From contig NZ_UTHA01000001.1 in assembly GCF_900582195.1 (NCBI RefSeq), positions 806,001 through 870,000 on the forward strand: DNA of 64,000 bases. The letters run 5' to 3'. The notes below the pieces were generated by a model. The model saw nothing but the letters and a program-made list of their open reading frames with translations. It made no database searches and was not told where the DNA came from. Source of the stretch: Pseudomonas viridiflava (GTDB taxonomy: Bacteria > Pseudomonadota > Gammaproteobacteria > Pseudomonadales > Pseudomonadaceae). The translations under genes were made by a program, and so were the position numbers. Shown one piece after another: positions 1 to 7,711 of this stretch; the stretch's first letter is position 1; each line of letters opens with the position of its first letter.

Positions 1-827
1 AGGCGCGGATCGGTCGGGTCATCGCTTTGCAGCGCGGCAATCTGTGATTTGGCGACGGAGTTGGCCGCGTCCGGATAGAACGGCGCGGTGGCGCTGATCA
101 GGTACTGGTGATTGAGGAACGAGCCACCGAAGGCGCCCTGGAAGAAGTTATCGCACAGTACGAATTCCTGAGCGACGTCCCACAGACGCAGGGAATAACG
201 GCTCTGCGCGTAGTGGCCCATGGTCAAGCCGCCGGAGTCGGCCCAGGCGACAAAGCCGTCATTCTTGCCACCATTGATCTGCATCTGGTTCTGGTAGAAC
301 ACGTGCCACAAATCGCGGGTCACCAGACCAAACGGCAAGTCTTCACCGTTCGGGCCTTTAAGGGCGAAGGGCGCGTTGGGCAGGTTTTCCTGAAACTGCG
401 TGGCGCTGGGGTAAGTTACGCCATCGAGGGTTTGCGGGCCGATCTGCAAGACGCCGCCCCAGACTGGCGGCAAGGTTTGCAGCAGCGCGCCGTCGCGATC
501 GCGTTGTTGATAGTCGGCAGGCTTGAGCGCCGACAGCGGCTTCTCGACACCGGGGAAATCACCGAACAGGTTATTGAGACTGCGGTTCTCGGCGTAGATC
601 ACCACCACGGTTTTCACCTGATCACGCAGGGCCTTGTCCAGCTCGGCTGGCGTCAGTGGGCGCTCCACCGGTTTGCCCGGCTGCTCGCTGGTATTGCCGC
701 ACCCGGTCAGTGTTGCACCGACACCCAATACTGCAACGCCTCCGAGAAAGCGGCGGCGGCTGGTGTCAGTGGGGTTATCGGAATCAGCGGAAGAGGGTAT
801 GTCGATGCCGGTTGTATCGTCGCTCAT
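1..827 (-). CDS. Acid phosphatase / phosphoesterase-family protein, Tat-exported (C-terminus outside window)
   Basis: The reading frame is open from ATG at 827 to the window edge (275 codons) with no stop. The N-terminus carries a twin-arginine motif (SRRRFLGG, residues 23-30), a hydrophobic stretch and LTGC around residue 43, so the folded protein is probably exported by Tat and may be lipidated. Residues 76-90 contain AENRSLNNLFG, the metal-binding signature of the phospholipase C/AcpA phosphoesterase family. It probably releases phosphate from organic esters in the periplasm. A Pho-box-like site lies upstream. The family is clear from the motif, but the exact substrate (acid phosphatase or phospholipase C) cannot be told from this part. 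Confidence 0.85.
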   Translation of the reverse strand, partial: MSDDTTGIDIPSSADSDNPTDTSRRRFLGGVAVLGVGATLTGCGNTSEQPGKPVERPLTPAELDKALRDQVKTVVVIYAENRSLNNLFGDFPGVEKPLSALKPADYQQRDRDGALLQTLPPVWGGVLQIGPQTLDGVTYPSATQFQENLPNAPFALKGPNGEDLPFGLVTRDLWHVFYQNQMQINGGKNDGFVAWADSGGLTMGHYAQSRYSLRLWDVAQEFVLCDNFFQGAFGGSFLNHQYLISATAPFYPDAANSVAKSQIAALQSDDPTDPR

Positions 828-887
828 GTCTCAGCCCGTTTTGCTTAAATGTTTCAGTATGTTTCGGGCGGACGCTAGCAAGGGGAT

Positions 888-905
888 GTGACGGTTGGGT
901 TACAA
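888..905 (-). promoter_or_regulatory. Candidate Pho box upstream of the phosphatase gene
   Basis: On the minus strand the sequence reads TTGTAAC-CCAA-CCGTCAC, a 7-4-7 arrangement like the PhoB site (two CTGTCAT-type 7-mers 11 bases apart), with 4/7 and 5/7 matches. A weak -10 (TAGCGT, 877-872) follows 10 bases later, the usual place in PhoB-activated promoters. The gene downstream is a phosphatase, which fits phosphate control. This is a motif match only. Confidence 0.4.
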
Positions 906-927
906 ACGGTGCGGTGTCTAGCGTCCT

Positions 928-956
928 TTGGCACTGCTAGACTGCTGCATTAATGA
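928..956 (+). promoter_or_regulatory. Candidate sigma-70 promoter of the MntA/HepT pair
   Basis: TTGGCA (928-933) and TAATGA (951-956) are separated by 17 bases and lie 19 bases before the ATG at 975. The -35 fits 5 of 6 and the -10 fits 4 of 6 consensus bases. No operator was recognised beyond a 9-bp inverted repeat (870-878 with 918-926) just upstream. Confidence 0.35.
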
Positions 957-974
957 ATCTGGTTACGGTGATCC

Positions 975-1265
975 ATGAAGCCTTCCACTGCTCTTGATTT
1001 GCAACGCGTTGCCATCCGTGAGGTTGTCGGAAGATTTCGTGTGGCCAATCCCCGCGTATTTGGCTCCGCCGCACTTGGGACTGATCTGGAAGGCAGTGAT
1101 CTGGATTTGTTGGTCGATCCGCTTCCCGGTACCACTTTGTTCGATCTCGGTGGGCTGCAAGTGGAACTCGAGGACCTGTTAGGCGTGACTGTCGATCTGC
1201 TGACCCCAGGCGATCTACCGCTGAAGTTTCGGCAGCAGGTTCTGGATCAGGCGCGTCCCGTATGA
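975..1265 (+). CDS. mntA: MntA-like nucleotidyltransferase antitoxin
   Basis: This 96-residue minimal nucleotidyltransferase has a perfect GSX10DXD motif (G30-S31 to D42-L43-D44), the nucleotide- and metal-binding site of the DNA polymerase beta-like MNT fold. In studied pairs the MNT protein neutralises its HEPN partner by adding AMP to a tyrosine near the partner's active site. The stop overlaps the start of the next gene by 4 bases (ATGA, 1262-1265), so the pair is translationally coupled, antitoxin first. The name refers to the MNT/HEPN antitoxin, not to manganese transport. Confidence 0.85.
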   Translation: MKPSTALDLQRVAIREVVGRFRVANPRVFGSAALGTDLEGSDLDLLVDPLPGTTLFDLGGLQVELEDLLGVTVDLLTPGDLPLKFRQQVLDQARPV

Positions 1266-1606
1266 TCGAAAACCGGCTTGGCGATTACCTTGAACATATG
1301 CGGCAGGCCGCCAGTGATGCGTTGATATTTGTCGAAGGCCTGAATAAGGAAGAGTTCGCCGAAGACAAGCGAACGCAGCAAGCAGTCATTATGAGTCTGG
1401 TCATCATTGGCGAGGCGGCTACCAAGGTGATGGATCGTTATCCCGAGTTCACTGCTCAGAACCCGCAAATTCCATGGCGGAGCATGCGCGGTATGCGTAA
1501 TCGGATTGCTCACGGCTATTTCGATATCAATCTGGATGTAGTGTGGGAAACGGTACAGGTCGCTTTGCCTGAGCTATTGACGGTACTCCCTACCGAACAG
1601 AGCTGA
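1262..1606 (+). CDS. hepT: HepT-like HEPN ribonuclease toxin (DUF86)
   Basis: This 114-residue all-helical DUF86 protein carries the HEPN RNase motif RX4HXY as R79-NRIA-H84-G-Y86. R and H form the ribonuclease site. The Y is the position modified by AMP addition in the characterised MntA-HepT system. It overlaps mntA by 4 bases and is followed by a small hairpin. All key residues of toxin and antitoxin are present, so the module looks intact. Toxicity and RNA target in this strain are inferred from the family. Confidence 0.85.
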   Translation: MIENRLGDYLEHMRQAASDALIFVEGLNKEEFAEDKRTQQAVIMSLVIIGEAATKVMDRYPEFTAQNPQIPWRSMRGMRNRIAHGYFDINLDVVWETVQVALPELLTVLPTEQS

Positions 1607-1608
1607 TC

Positions 1609-1630
1609 GCACCTGCAGCAAGGCAGGTGC
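1609..1630. terminator. Hairpin between convergent hepT and the AtoE-type gene
   Basis: GCACCTGC and GCAGGTGC form a perfect 8-bp stem with a 6-base loop directly after the hepT stop and 13 bases past the 3' end of the convergent gene. There is no strong T-run on either side, so intrinsic termination is uncertain. Confidence 0.4.
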
Positions 1631-1642
1631 AACCCCTTCAAA

Positions 1643-3061
1643 TTACGGCATCACCGGCGGCGTATACGCCAATGTCGTCCCCAGCGCCCACAGCAACAGC
1701 AGCACCAGCGGCGTGTGCACCAACAACTGCACGAACGAGAATCCGATCAGGTCCCGCGCCTTCAGTCCGAGTACGCCGAGCAGCGGCAGCATGTAGAACG
1801 GGTTGATCAGGTTCGGCAGCGCTTCTGCAGCGTTATAAATCTGCACCGCCCAGCCGAGGTGATACTGGAGATCGTTGGCGACCTGCATCACGTACGGCGC
1901 TTCGATGATCCACTTGCCGCCACCCGACGGAATGAAGAAGCCGAGAATCGCCGAGTACACGCCCATCAATAGCGCGTAGGTGTCGTGCGAAGCGATGCTG
2001 ACGAAGAAGGTCGAGATGTGATGCGCCAAGGTCTGCGCATCGGTGCCTTTGACCGTGGTCATCAGCGCGGCAATCGAACCGTACAGCGGGAATTGAATCA
2101 GCACGCCAGTGGTGGTCGGCACCGCACGCGCCACAGCATCGAGAAAGCTGCGCGGGCGCCAGTGCAGCAATGCGCCGAGCATGATGAACAGAAAGTTGTA
2201 GGTGTTCAGCCCGGAAATCGCGGTGATCGCCGGTTTGGTTGAAAACTCATGGAACAGCCATCCCGCCGCCAACAGCACCAACACGATGATCAGCAGCGGA
2301 CTGTGCTCCAGCCACTCACCCGGCCGCGTGCGCGGTTGCAGCGGTGGCAGGTTGAAGGCCGGGTCGATGCCGCAAGCCTTGGCGTCGCGCGCCGAGTTCG
2401 GCCCGGGGGCGGTGGCGTAGGCGATGATGATCGAGATCACGATCAGCGCCAGCAGCATGACGCCGGACTGCCAGAGGAAAATCGTTTCGGTGAACGGAAT
2501 CACCCCAGTGATCGACAGGATCGACGGCGGCAGGCTGCCGGGATTGGCTTGCAGCTGCGCGGCCGACGACGACAAGCCCAACGCCCACACCGCGCCAAGG
2601 CCCAGATAAGCCGCAGCACCGGCGGCGCGGTAATCCATTTTCAGATCGGTGCGGCGGGCGAGGGCGCGGACCAGCAAACCGCCGAACACCAGCGACAGAC
2701 CCCAGTTGAGCAAGGACGCGACCATCGAGATCAGCGCCACCCAGGCCACGGCGGAACGGCCGCTTTTCGGGATACGTGCCAGGCGATCAATCAGTTTCAC
2801 GGCCGGTGGCGAACTGGCGACCACGTACCCGCCGATTACCACGAAGGCCATCTGCATGGTGAACGGGATCAGGCTCCAGAACCCGTCGCCGAACGCCATC
2901 GCGGCATCGGTGGGTTTGGCGCCCATGGCCATAGTGGCCAGGGCGACGATGATCACAGCGAGCGCAGCGAACACCCAGGAGTCGGGAAACCAGCGTTCGG
3001 CGAAGCTTGAACAGCGCAAGGCAAAGCGTGCGGAGCGGCTATCTTCGATATCAACGGCCAC
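1643..3061 (-). CDS. Short-chain fatty acid transporter, AtoE family
   Basis: A 472-residue integral membrane protein with about 12 hydrophobic segments and the conserved IPSGGGKWIIEAP stretch typical of the AtoE family (PF02667), which imports short-chain fatty acids such as acetoacetate or butyrate. The start is a GTG at 3061 preceded by GAGG with 8 bases spacing, and no better ATG is nearby. No ketone-body or butyrate catabolic genes flank it here, so it stands alone and the substrate is inferred from family only. Confidence 0.85.
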   Translation of the reverse strand: MAVDIEDSRSARFALRCSSFAERWFPDSWVFAALAVIIVALATMAMGAKPTDAAMAFGDGFWSLIPFTMQMAFVVIGGYVVASSPPAVKLIDRLARIPKSGRSAVAWVALISMVASLLNWGLSLVFGGLLVRALARRTDLKMDYRAAGAAAYLGLGAVWALGLSSSAAQLQANPGSLPPSILSITGVIPFTETIFLWQSGVMLLALIVISIIIAYATAPGPNSARDAKACGIDPAFNLPPLQPRTRPGEWLEHSPLLIIVLVLLAAGWLFHEFSTKPAITAISGLNTYNFLFIMLGALLHWRPRSFLDAVARAVPTTTGVLIQFPLYGSIAALMTTVKGTDAQTLAHHISTFFVSIASHDTYALLMGVYSAILGFFIPSGGGKWIIEAPYVMQVANDLQYHLGWAVQIYNAAEALPNLINPFYMLPLLGVLGLKARDLIGFSFVQLLVHTPLVLLLLWALGTTLAYTPPVMP

Positions 3062-3402
3062 GGGGAGTACCTCGGATTTTTATGGTTATTGTGGTCCGCG
3101 GGTTTCCGATTTCTCTAAACACACCCTACCTGTGGGAGCGAGCTTGCTCGCGAAGGCGGTCGGTCAGTCGACATCGATTCTGAATGTACTGGCCTCTTCG
3201 CGAGCAAGCTCGCTCCCACAGGTGTTTCTTCGGTTGTCGGAGACAGGGGCTAACCCGCTGGACAGGCATTAACAGTAAATCAACTGCCAATGCTTTGTGA
3301 GCAGGTTTTGCAAAACCGGGACTATGGTCTAACGGGTTGTCCATCCGCCCGTTTGCGTAGACCATGGGCGCCTTGGTTTTTTGCCTGCCAGAGTTCTTTG
3401 CC
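3062..3402. other. Intergenic region between divergent transporter genes
   Basis: About 340 bases without a gene. It holds a REPIN (3131-3221) and the promoters of both divergent transporters. I found no convincing -35/-10 pair or operator. Confidence 0.6.
3131..3221. repeat. REPIN (paired REP elements)
   Basis: Two REP units face each other. The left end starts TGTGGGAGCGAGCTTGCTCGC and the right end is its reverse complement, with about 50 unrelated bases between. Each unit is itself an imperfect palindrome. The whole can fold into a long hairpin, as in REPINs that are spread by a RAYT transposase acting in trans. Confidence 0.9.
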
Positions 3403-4716
3403 ATGACTGCCCAATCCCCGGCCAAACCTGCGCCGTTCAGCCGTTCCGACTACAAGACCCTCGGCCTTGCGGCCCTTGGCGGCGCGCTGGAAATCTACGA
3501 TTTCATCATCTTCGTGTTCTTCGCCCTGACCCTCAGCCAGCTGTTCTTCCCGCCGGAAATGCCCGAGTGGCTGCGTCTGCTGCAAAGCTTCGGGATTTTC
3601 GTCACCGGTTACCTGGCACGGCCACTGGGCGGGATTCTGATGGCGCATTTCGCCGACAAACTCGGGCGCAAGAAAGTCTTTAGCCTGAGCATCCTGATGA
3701 TGGCGCTGCCGTGCCTGCTGATCGGGATCATGCCGACCTATGCGCAGATTGGTTACTTCGCGCCGTTGCTGTTGCTGGCTTTGCGCATCCTCCAGGGCGC
3801 GGCAGTCGGTGGTGAGGTGCCGAGCGCTTGGGTGTTTGTCGCCGAGCACGCGCCGGCCGGCCATCGTGGTTACGCCCTGGGCTTTTTGCAGGCCGGGCTG
3901 ACCTTCGGTTACCTGATCGGCGCGTTGACTGCGACGTTTCTCGCACAAGTGTTCACCCCGGCGGAAATCCTCGATTACGCCTGGCGTTACCCGTTCCTGC
4001 TCGGCGGTGTGTTCGGCGTGATCGGCGTGTATCTGCGCCGCTGGCTGAGCGAAACCCCGGTGTTCGTGGCGATGGAAGCGCAGCGCGAGGCCCGGGTCGA
4101 GTTGCCACTGCGCACGGTGCTGCGTGAGCATCGGCTGGCGATGCTCACGGCGATGTTGCTGACCTGCGTGCTGACCTCGGCGGTGGTGGTGTTCGTCGTC
4201 ATTACGCCAACCATGATGCAGAAAACCTTCGGCATGACCGCCAGCCATACCTTTGCCCTCAGTGCCTTGGGCATCGTGTTTCTCAATATCGGCTGCGTGA
4301 TTGCCGGGTTGCTGGTCGATCGTCTCGGTGCGTGGCGCACGGTCATGCTCTATAGCCTGCTGCTGCCGCTGGGCATCGGCGTGCTGTATGGCTGCCTGAT
4401 CATGGGCGGTAACTGGGTAGGCCTGGCTTATGCGGTGGCCGGTCTGGCTTGCGGTGTGGTCGGCGCGGTGCCGTCGGTGATGGTCGGGTTGTTCCCGGCG
4501 CGTATTCGCGTGTCAGGTATTTCCTTTACCTACAACATTGCCTACGCCATTTGGGCAAGCATCACACCGCTGTTGCTGATCGGTCTGATGCCGTGGAGTC
4601 CATGGATCTGCGTGATGTTCTGCACGGTGATGGGCGTGGTGGGACTCTTGAGTGCAGCGTACTTCGGCTCGCGTATGCCGCGCACAGGACAATGTCAGGT
4701 GGCCGGAGCCATCTGA
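3403..4716 (+). CDS. MFS transporter, metabolite:H+ symporter type
   Basis: A 437-residue 12-helix major facilitator carrier. LEIYDF in the first helix and [15 protein letters not shown] in the loop between helices 2 and 3 mark the MHS subgroup (proline/betaine, citrate, shikimate-type proton symporters). I chose ATG 3403 because [20 protein letters not shown] resembles family N-termini. An upstream ATG at 3364 would add 13 residues. The gene is monocistronic between a REPIN and the PAS-MCP gene. The substrate cannot be read from the sequence. Confidence 0.85.
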   Translation: MTAQSPAKPAPFSRSDYKTLGLAALGGALEIYDFIIFVFFALTLSQLFFPPEMPEWLRLLQSFGIFVTGYLARPLGGILMAHFADKLGRKKVFSLSILMMALPCLLIGIMPTYAQIGYFAPLLLLALRILQGAAVGGEVPSAWVFVAEHAPAGHRGYALGFLQAGLTFGYLIGALTATFLAQVFTPAEILDYAWRYPFLLGGVFGVIGVYLRRWLSETPVFVAMEAQREARVELPLRTVLREHRLAMLTAMLLTCVLTSAVVVFVVITPTMMQKTFGMTASHTFALSALGIVFLNIGCVIAGLLVDRLGAWRTVMLYSLLLPLGIGVLYGCLIMGGNWVGLAYAVAGLACGVVGAVPSVMVGLFPARIRVSGISFTYNIAYAIWASITPLLLIGLMPWSPWICVMFCTVMGVVGLLSAAYFGSRMPRTGQCQVAGAI

Positions 4717-4832
4717 CCGGGGGCGCTCGAGCTATTTTTGACCGACGAGTCGCAAGCGCTCTTCAGAAAAGCTTTTCAAGGCCGATGGCTAGGTTGTATC
4801 CCGCTTTCTATCCTGCCCATCGGTACTTTCCC

Positions 4833-6149
4833 ATGTTCAACAAACGCCTGAAGCAAGAGCTGGCCGCTCTTCGTGAAGAACTCTCCAGCCTCGTGCAGGT
4901 GAAGGAAAGCCTGGAAAGCGAGATGCTGGTACTGAACCTTGAGCCCGACGGGCGCATTCAATCGGTCAACCAGAACTTCCTTACCGAGATGCTCTACAAG
5001 AGTCAGGACCTGATCGGTCGGGCGATTGAAGACATCGTCCCGGCCCACGTGAAGTCCGATGAATTTCATCACCGCTTCAAAAACGCGATGAATCGTGGCG
5101 AGCACTTCGCGGGTGCCGTACGCCTGTTGCGCGGCAATGGTGAGGAAGCGTGGCTGCGTTCGATCGTGCAACCGGTGCGTTCTTCGGATGGGCGGATCAA
5201 GCACATTTCGCTGTTTGCCAGCGACTTGACCCGCACCATCGAAGCCTCTCGCGAACACGAAAACCTGATCGGAGCACTGGTGCGTTCGACTGCGGTGATC
5301 GAGTTCGACCTCAACGGCAACGTGCTCAACGCCAACGATCGCTTCCTCGGCGGCATGGGTTACAGCCTGGCGCAGATCAAGGGCAAACATCACCGCCTGT
5401 TCTGCACCCCGGAGGAATACAACAGCGCCGAGTACCAGAATTTCTGGCGTCGTCTGAACAACGGCGAATTCGTCGCTGACCGCTTCAAGCGTGTCGACAG
5501 CCATGGTCGTACGGTCTGGCTGGAGGCGTCCTACAACCCTGTGGTCGATGCCAACAACAAGCTGTACAAAGTGGTGAAGTTCGCCACGGTAATCACCGAT
5601 CAGGTCAACCGCGAGCAAGCAGTAGCCGACGCGGCGAGCATTGCCTACAGCACTTCGCAGCAAACCGACAGCACCGCCCAACGCGGTACCACGGTGGTGA
5701 CTGAAGCGGTCAACGTAATGCGAGATCTGTCGCGACACATGCAGGCTGCCGGCGAAGGCATTGAAGCGCTGAACGAGCAGTCGCAGGTGATCGGCACCAT
5801 CGTCAAAACCATCAGCGGCATTGCCGAACAGACCAACCTGCTGGCGCTCAACGCCGCCATCGAAGCGGCCCGTGCCGGCGAGCAGGGCCGAGGCTTTGCG
5901 GTGGTGGCGGACGAGGTGCGGCAATTGGCGTCGCGCACCAGTCAGGCGACTGAAGAGATCGTCACCGTGGTGCGGCAGAACCAGGAAATGGCGCGCAACG
6001 CCGTGGCCCTGATGACCGACGGCAAACTCCAGGCTGAACAAGGCCTGGCGCTGGCGGCGGAGGCGGGCACGGTGATTGTCGAGATTCAGGATGGTGCGCA
6101 GAAAGTCGTGAATGCCGTCGGCCAGTTCGCCAACCAACTCTCTAACTGA
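4833..6149 (+). CDS. Soluble PAS-PAS-MCP signalling protein, BdlA-like
   Basis: A 438-residue protein without membrane helices: a short coiled coil (2-30), PAS domain 1 (about 30-135), PAS domain 2 (about 147-258) and a methyl-accepting signalling domain (about 265-438) with the hairpin tip at E332 ([20 protein letters not shown]). Architecture and length resemble P. aeruginosa BdlA (two PAS plus MCP), which controls biofilm dispersion. The signalling domain is short, with fewer than 110 residues after the tip. The first ATG with a plausible N-terminus is 4833; the frame is open far upstream, but that part overlaps the MFS gene. Whether it senses redox or a ligand is unknown. Confidence 0.75.
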   Translation: MFNKRLKQELAALREELSSLVQVKESLESEMLVLNLEPDGRIQSVNQNFLTEMLYKSQDLIGRAIEDIVPAHVKSDEFHHRFKNAMNRGEHFAGAVRLLRGNGEEAWLRSIVQPVRSSDGRIKHISLFASDLTRTIEASREHENLIGALVRSTAVIEFDLNGNVLNANDRFLGGMGYSLAQIKGKHHRLFCTPEEYNSAEYQNFWRRLNNGEFVADRFKRVDSHGRTVWLEASYNPVVDANNKLYKVVKFATVITDQVNREQAVADAASIAYSTSQQTDSTAQRGTTVVTEAVNVMRDLSRHMQAAGEGIEALNEQSQVIGTIVKTISGIAEQTNLLALNAAIEAARAGEQGRGFAVVADEVRQLASRTSQATEEIVTVVRQNQEMARNAVALMTDGKLQAEQGLALAAEAGTVIVEIQDGAQKVVNAVGQFANQLSN

Positions 6150-6164
6150 CCTGCGCTGATCCCA

Positions 6165-6254
6165 TGTGGGAGCGAGCTTGCTCGCGAATACGATATGTCA
6201 TTCGACACTGATGTGACTGACCTATCGCCTTCGCGAGCAAGCTCGCTCCCACAG
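6165..6254. repeat. REPIN (paired REP elements)
   Basis: Inverted pair of REP units (TGTGGGAGCGAGCTTGCTCGC and its complement) with about 50 bases between, lying 15 bases after the BdlA-like gene's stop. Confidence 0.9.
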
Positions 6255-6322
6255 GTTTTTTCACCAGCCACCTTTCTGTGGTCTGGCGCTACAATTTGTT
6301 CCTTTTCCCCGGAGCAGATCCC

Positions 6323-6922
6323 ATGAGCGCCTCCCACCGCCGCCCGGTGCCCCTGAACAAAGCCTACCGTTTGCTCAATCACGGGCCGACCGTACTGGTC
6401 AGCGCCGCCCACGACGGTCAGCGCAATATCATGGCCGCCGCCTGGGCGATGCCATTGGATTTCGAACCGCCGAAAGTCGCCGTCGTCCTCGATAAATCCA
6501 CCTGGACCCGCCACTTGCTCGAAGCGTCCGGCACCTTCGTGCTCAACGTGCCTTGCGTCAATCAGGCCGACATCGTGCAAACCGTCGGCAATACCTCGGG
6601 CCTGGAGATCACTCAAACCCAAGGGCAAGACAAGTTTCAGGCGTACGGCCTGCAGACCTTCGCCGGCGAACAAGTCGAAGCGCCGCTGCTCGACGGCTGC
6701 GTCGCTTGGCTGGAGTGTCGCTTGCTGCCAGAGCCGCGCAACCATGAACAATACGACCTGTTCCTAGCCGACGTCATCGCTGCCCACGCCGATGATCGCG
6801 TGTTTAGCGAAGGACGCTGGCATTTCGAAGGGCACGATGGTTTACGCACCTTGCACCACGTGGCGGGCGGGCATTTCCTGAAGATTGGTGATGCGGTGGA
6901 TGGCAAGACGCTAGCGGTGTAA
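6323..6922 (+). CDS. Flavin reductase-like FMN-binding protein
   Basis: A 199-residue protein of the flavin reductase-like, FMN-binding split-barrel family (PF01613). The segment NIMAAAWAMPLDFEPPKVAV and the later GTFVLNVP match the FMN-binding part of the DIM6/NTAB group. Members reduce flavins with NAD(P)H or use bound FMN themselves. Translation starts at ATG 6323 with GGAG 8 bases upstream. It precedes a LysE-type exporter by 75 bases, but joint transcription is not evident. The partner enzyme is unknown. Confidence 0.8.
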   Translation: MSASHRRPVPLNKAYRLLNHGPTVLVSAAHDGQRNIMAAAWAMPLDFEPPKVAVVLDKSTWTRHLLEASGTFVLNVPCVNQADIVQTVGNTSGLEITQTQGQDKFQAYGLQTFAGEQVEAPLLDGCVAWLECRLLPEPRNHEQYDLFLADVIAAHADDRVFSEGRWHFEGHDGLRTLHHVAGGHFLKIGDAVDGKTLAV

Positions 6923-6997
6923 ATAGCGGCTGATGGCAAAACATTGCAGGATGTTGCAAGGTAGAGGGCATCGTCGAACCAATAAGGCACATGCCCC

Positions 6998-7630
6998 ATG
7001 GATCTTTCCCTTTCGAGTTATCTGGCGCCGCTGCTGTCGCTGGCGCTGTTGTGGGCAGTCGCGGTGGTCACCCCCGGCCCGAACTTCTTCAACATCGCGC
7101 AACTGGCGGTCAGCCGTTCCCGCCGCCACGGTGTCGTCGCGGCGCTCGGCGTGGCCAGCGGAACCGTGTTGTGGGGGCTGGCGGGTGGCCTGGGCATTCA
7201 GTCGCTGTTCAGTGCCGCGCCGACGCTGTACCTGAGCTTCAAGATTGCCGGTGGCTGCTACCTGATCTACCTCGGGCTCAAACAGTTCAAGCGCACGGCG
7301 CCGATCGTCCCTGGCACGCTCGATACCTCGGAGCAAACGTTGCTCGGCGCTTACGGGCGGGGTTTTCTGGGCAACATGACCAATCCCAAATCAGCACTGT
7401 TCGTCGCCACCATTTTCGCCACCGCCATGCCAGCTCACATCCCGCCGCTCTTGCTGGCATTGGCGGTGCTGACCATGGCGACGTTGTCGTTCAGCTGGTA
7501 TTGCTGCGTGGCGCTGTTCTTCGCCAGTCGCCGGATTGCGGGTGTGTATGAGCGTTCGCGGCAATGGCTGGATCGGTTGGCCGGTGGTTGTTATCTGCTG
7601 TTTGGAGCGCATCTGCTGGCTAATCGCTGA
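6998..7630 (+). CDS. LysE/RhtB-family amino acid exporter
   Basis: A 210-residue, about six-helix membrane protein. The N-terminal VVTPGPNFFNI is the LysE/RhtB signature, and GFLGNMTNPKSALF is the second conserved region of the family. It likely exports amino acids or analogues such as homoserine or threonine by proton antiport. A terminator-like hairpin follows at 7665. It is a paralogue of the exporter at 57429-58058. Confidence 0.85.
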   Translation: MDLSLSSYLAPLLSLALLWAVAVVTPGPNFFNIAQLAVSRSRRHGVVAALGVASGTVLWGLAGGLGIQSLFSAAPTLYLSFKIAGGCYLIYLGLKQFKRTAPIVPGTLDTSEQTLLGAYGRGFLGNMTNPKSALFVATIFATAMPAHIPPLLLALAVLTMATLSFSWYCCVALFFASRRIAGVYERSRQWLDRLAGGCYLLFGAHLLANR

Positions 7631-7664
7631 GCAGGGAGATCCCCCGAGTTAAATCAGTTGCATG

Positions 7665-7696
7665 AAAAAAGGCCTACCTCACGGTAAGCCTTTTCT
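7665..7696. terminator. Bidirectional intrinsic terminator
   Basis: AAAAAAGGCCTACC, a short CTCA loop and GGTAAGCCTTTTCTCTTT form an A/T-flanked stem between the convergent exporter gene and ggt. The stem core is nearly the same as in the terminator at 11762-11795. Confidence 0.8.
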
Positions 7697-7711
7697 CTTT
7701 GCGTCCTAGCC

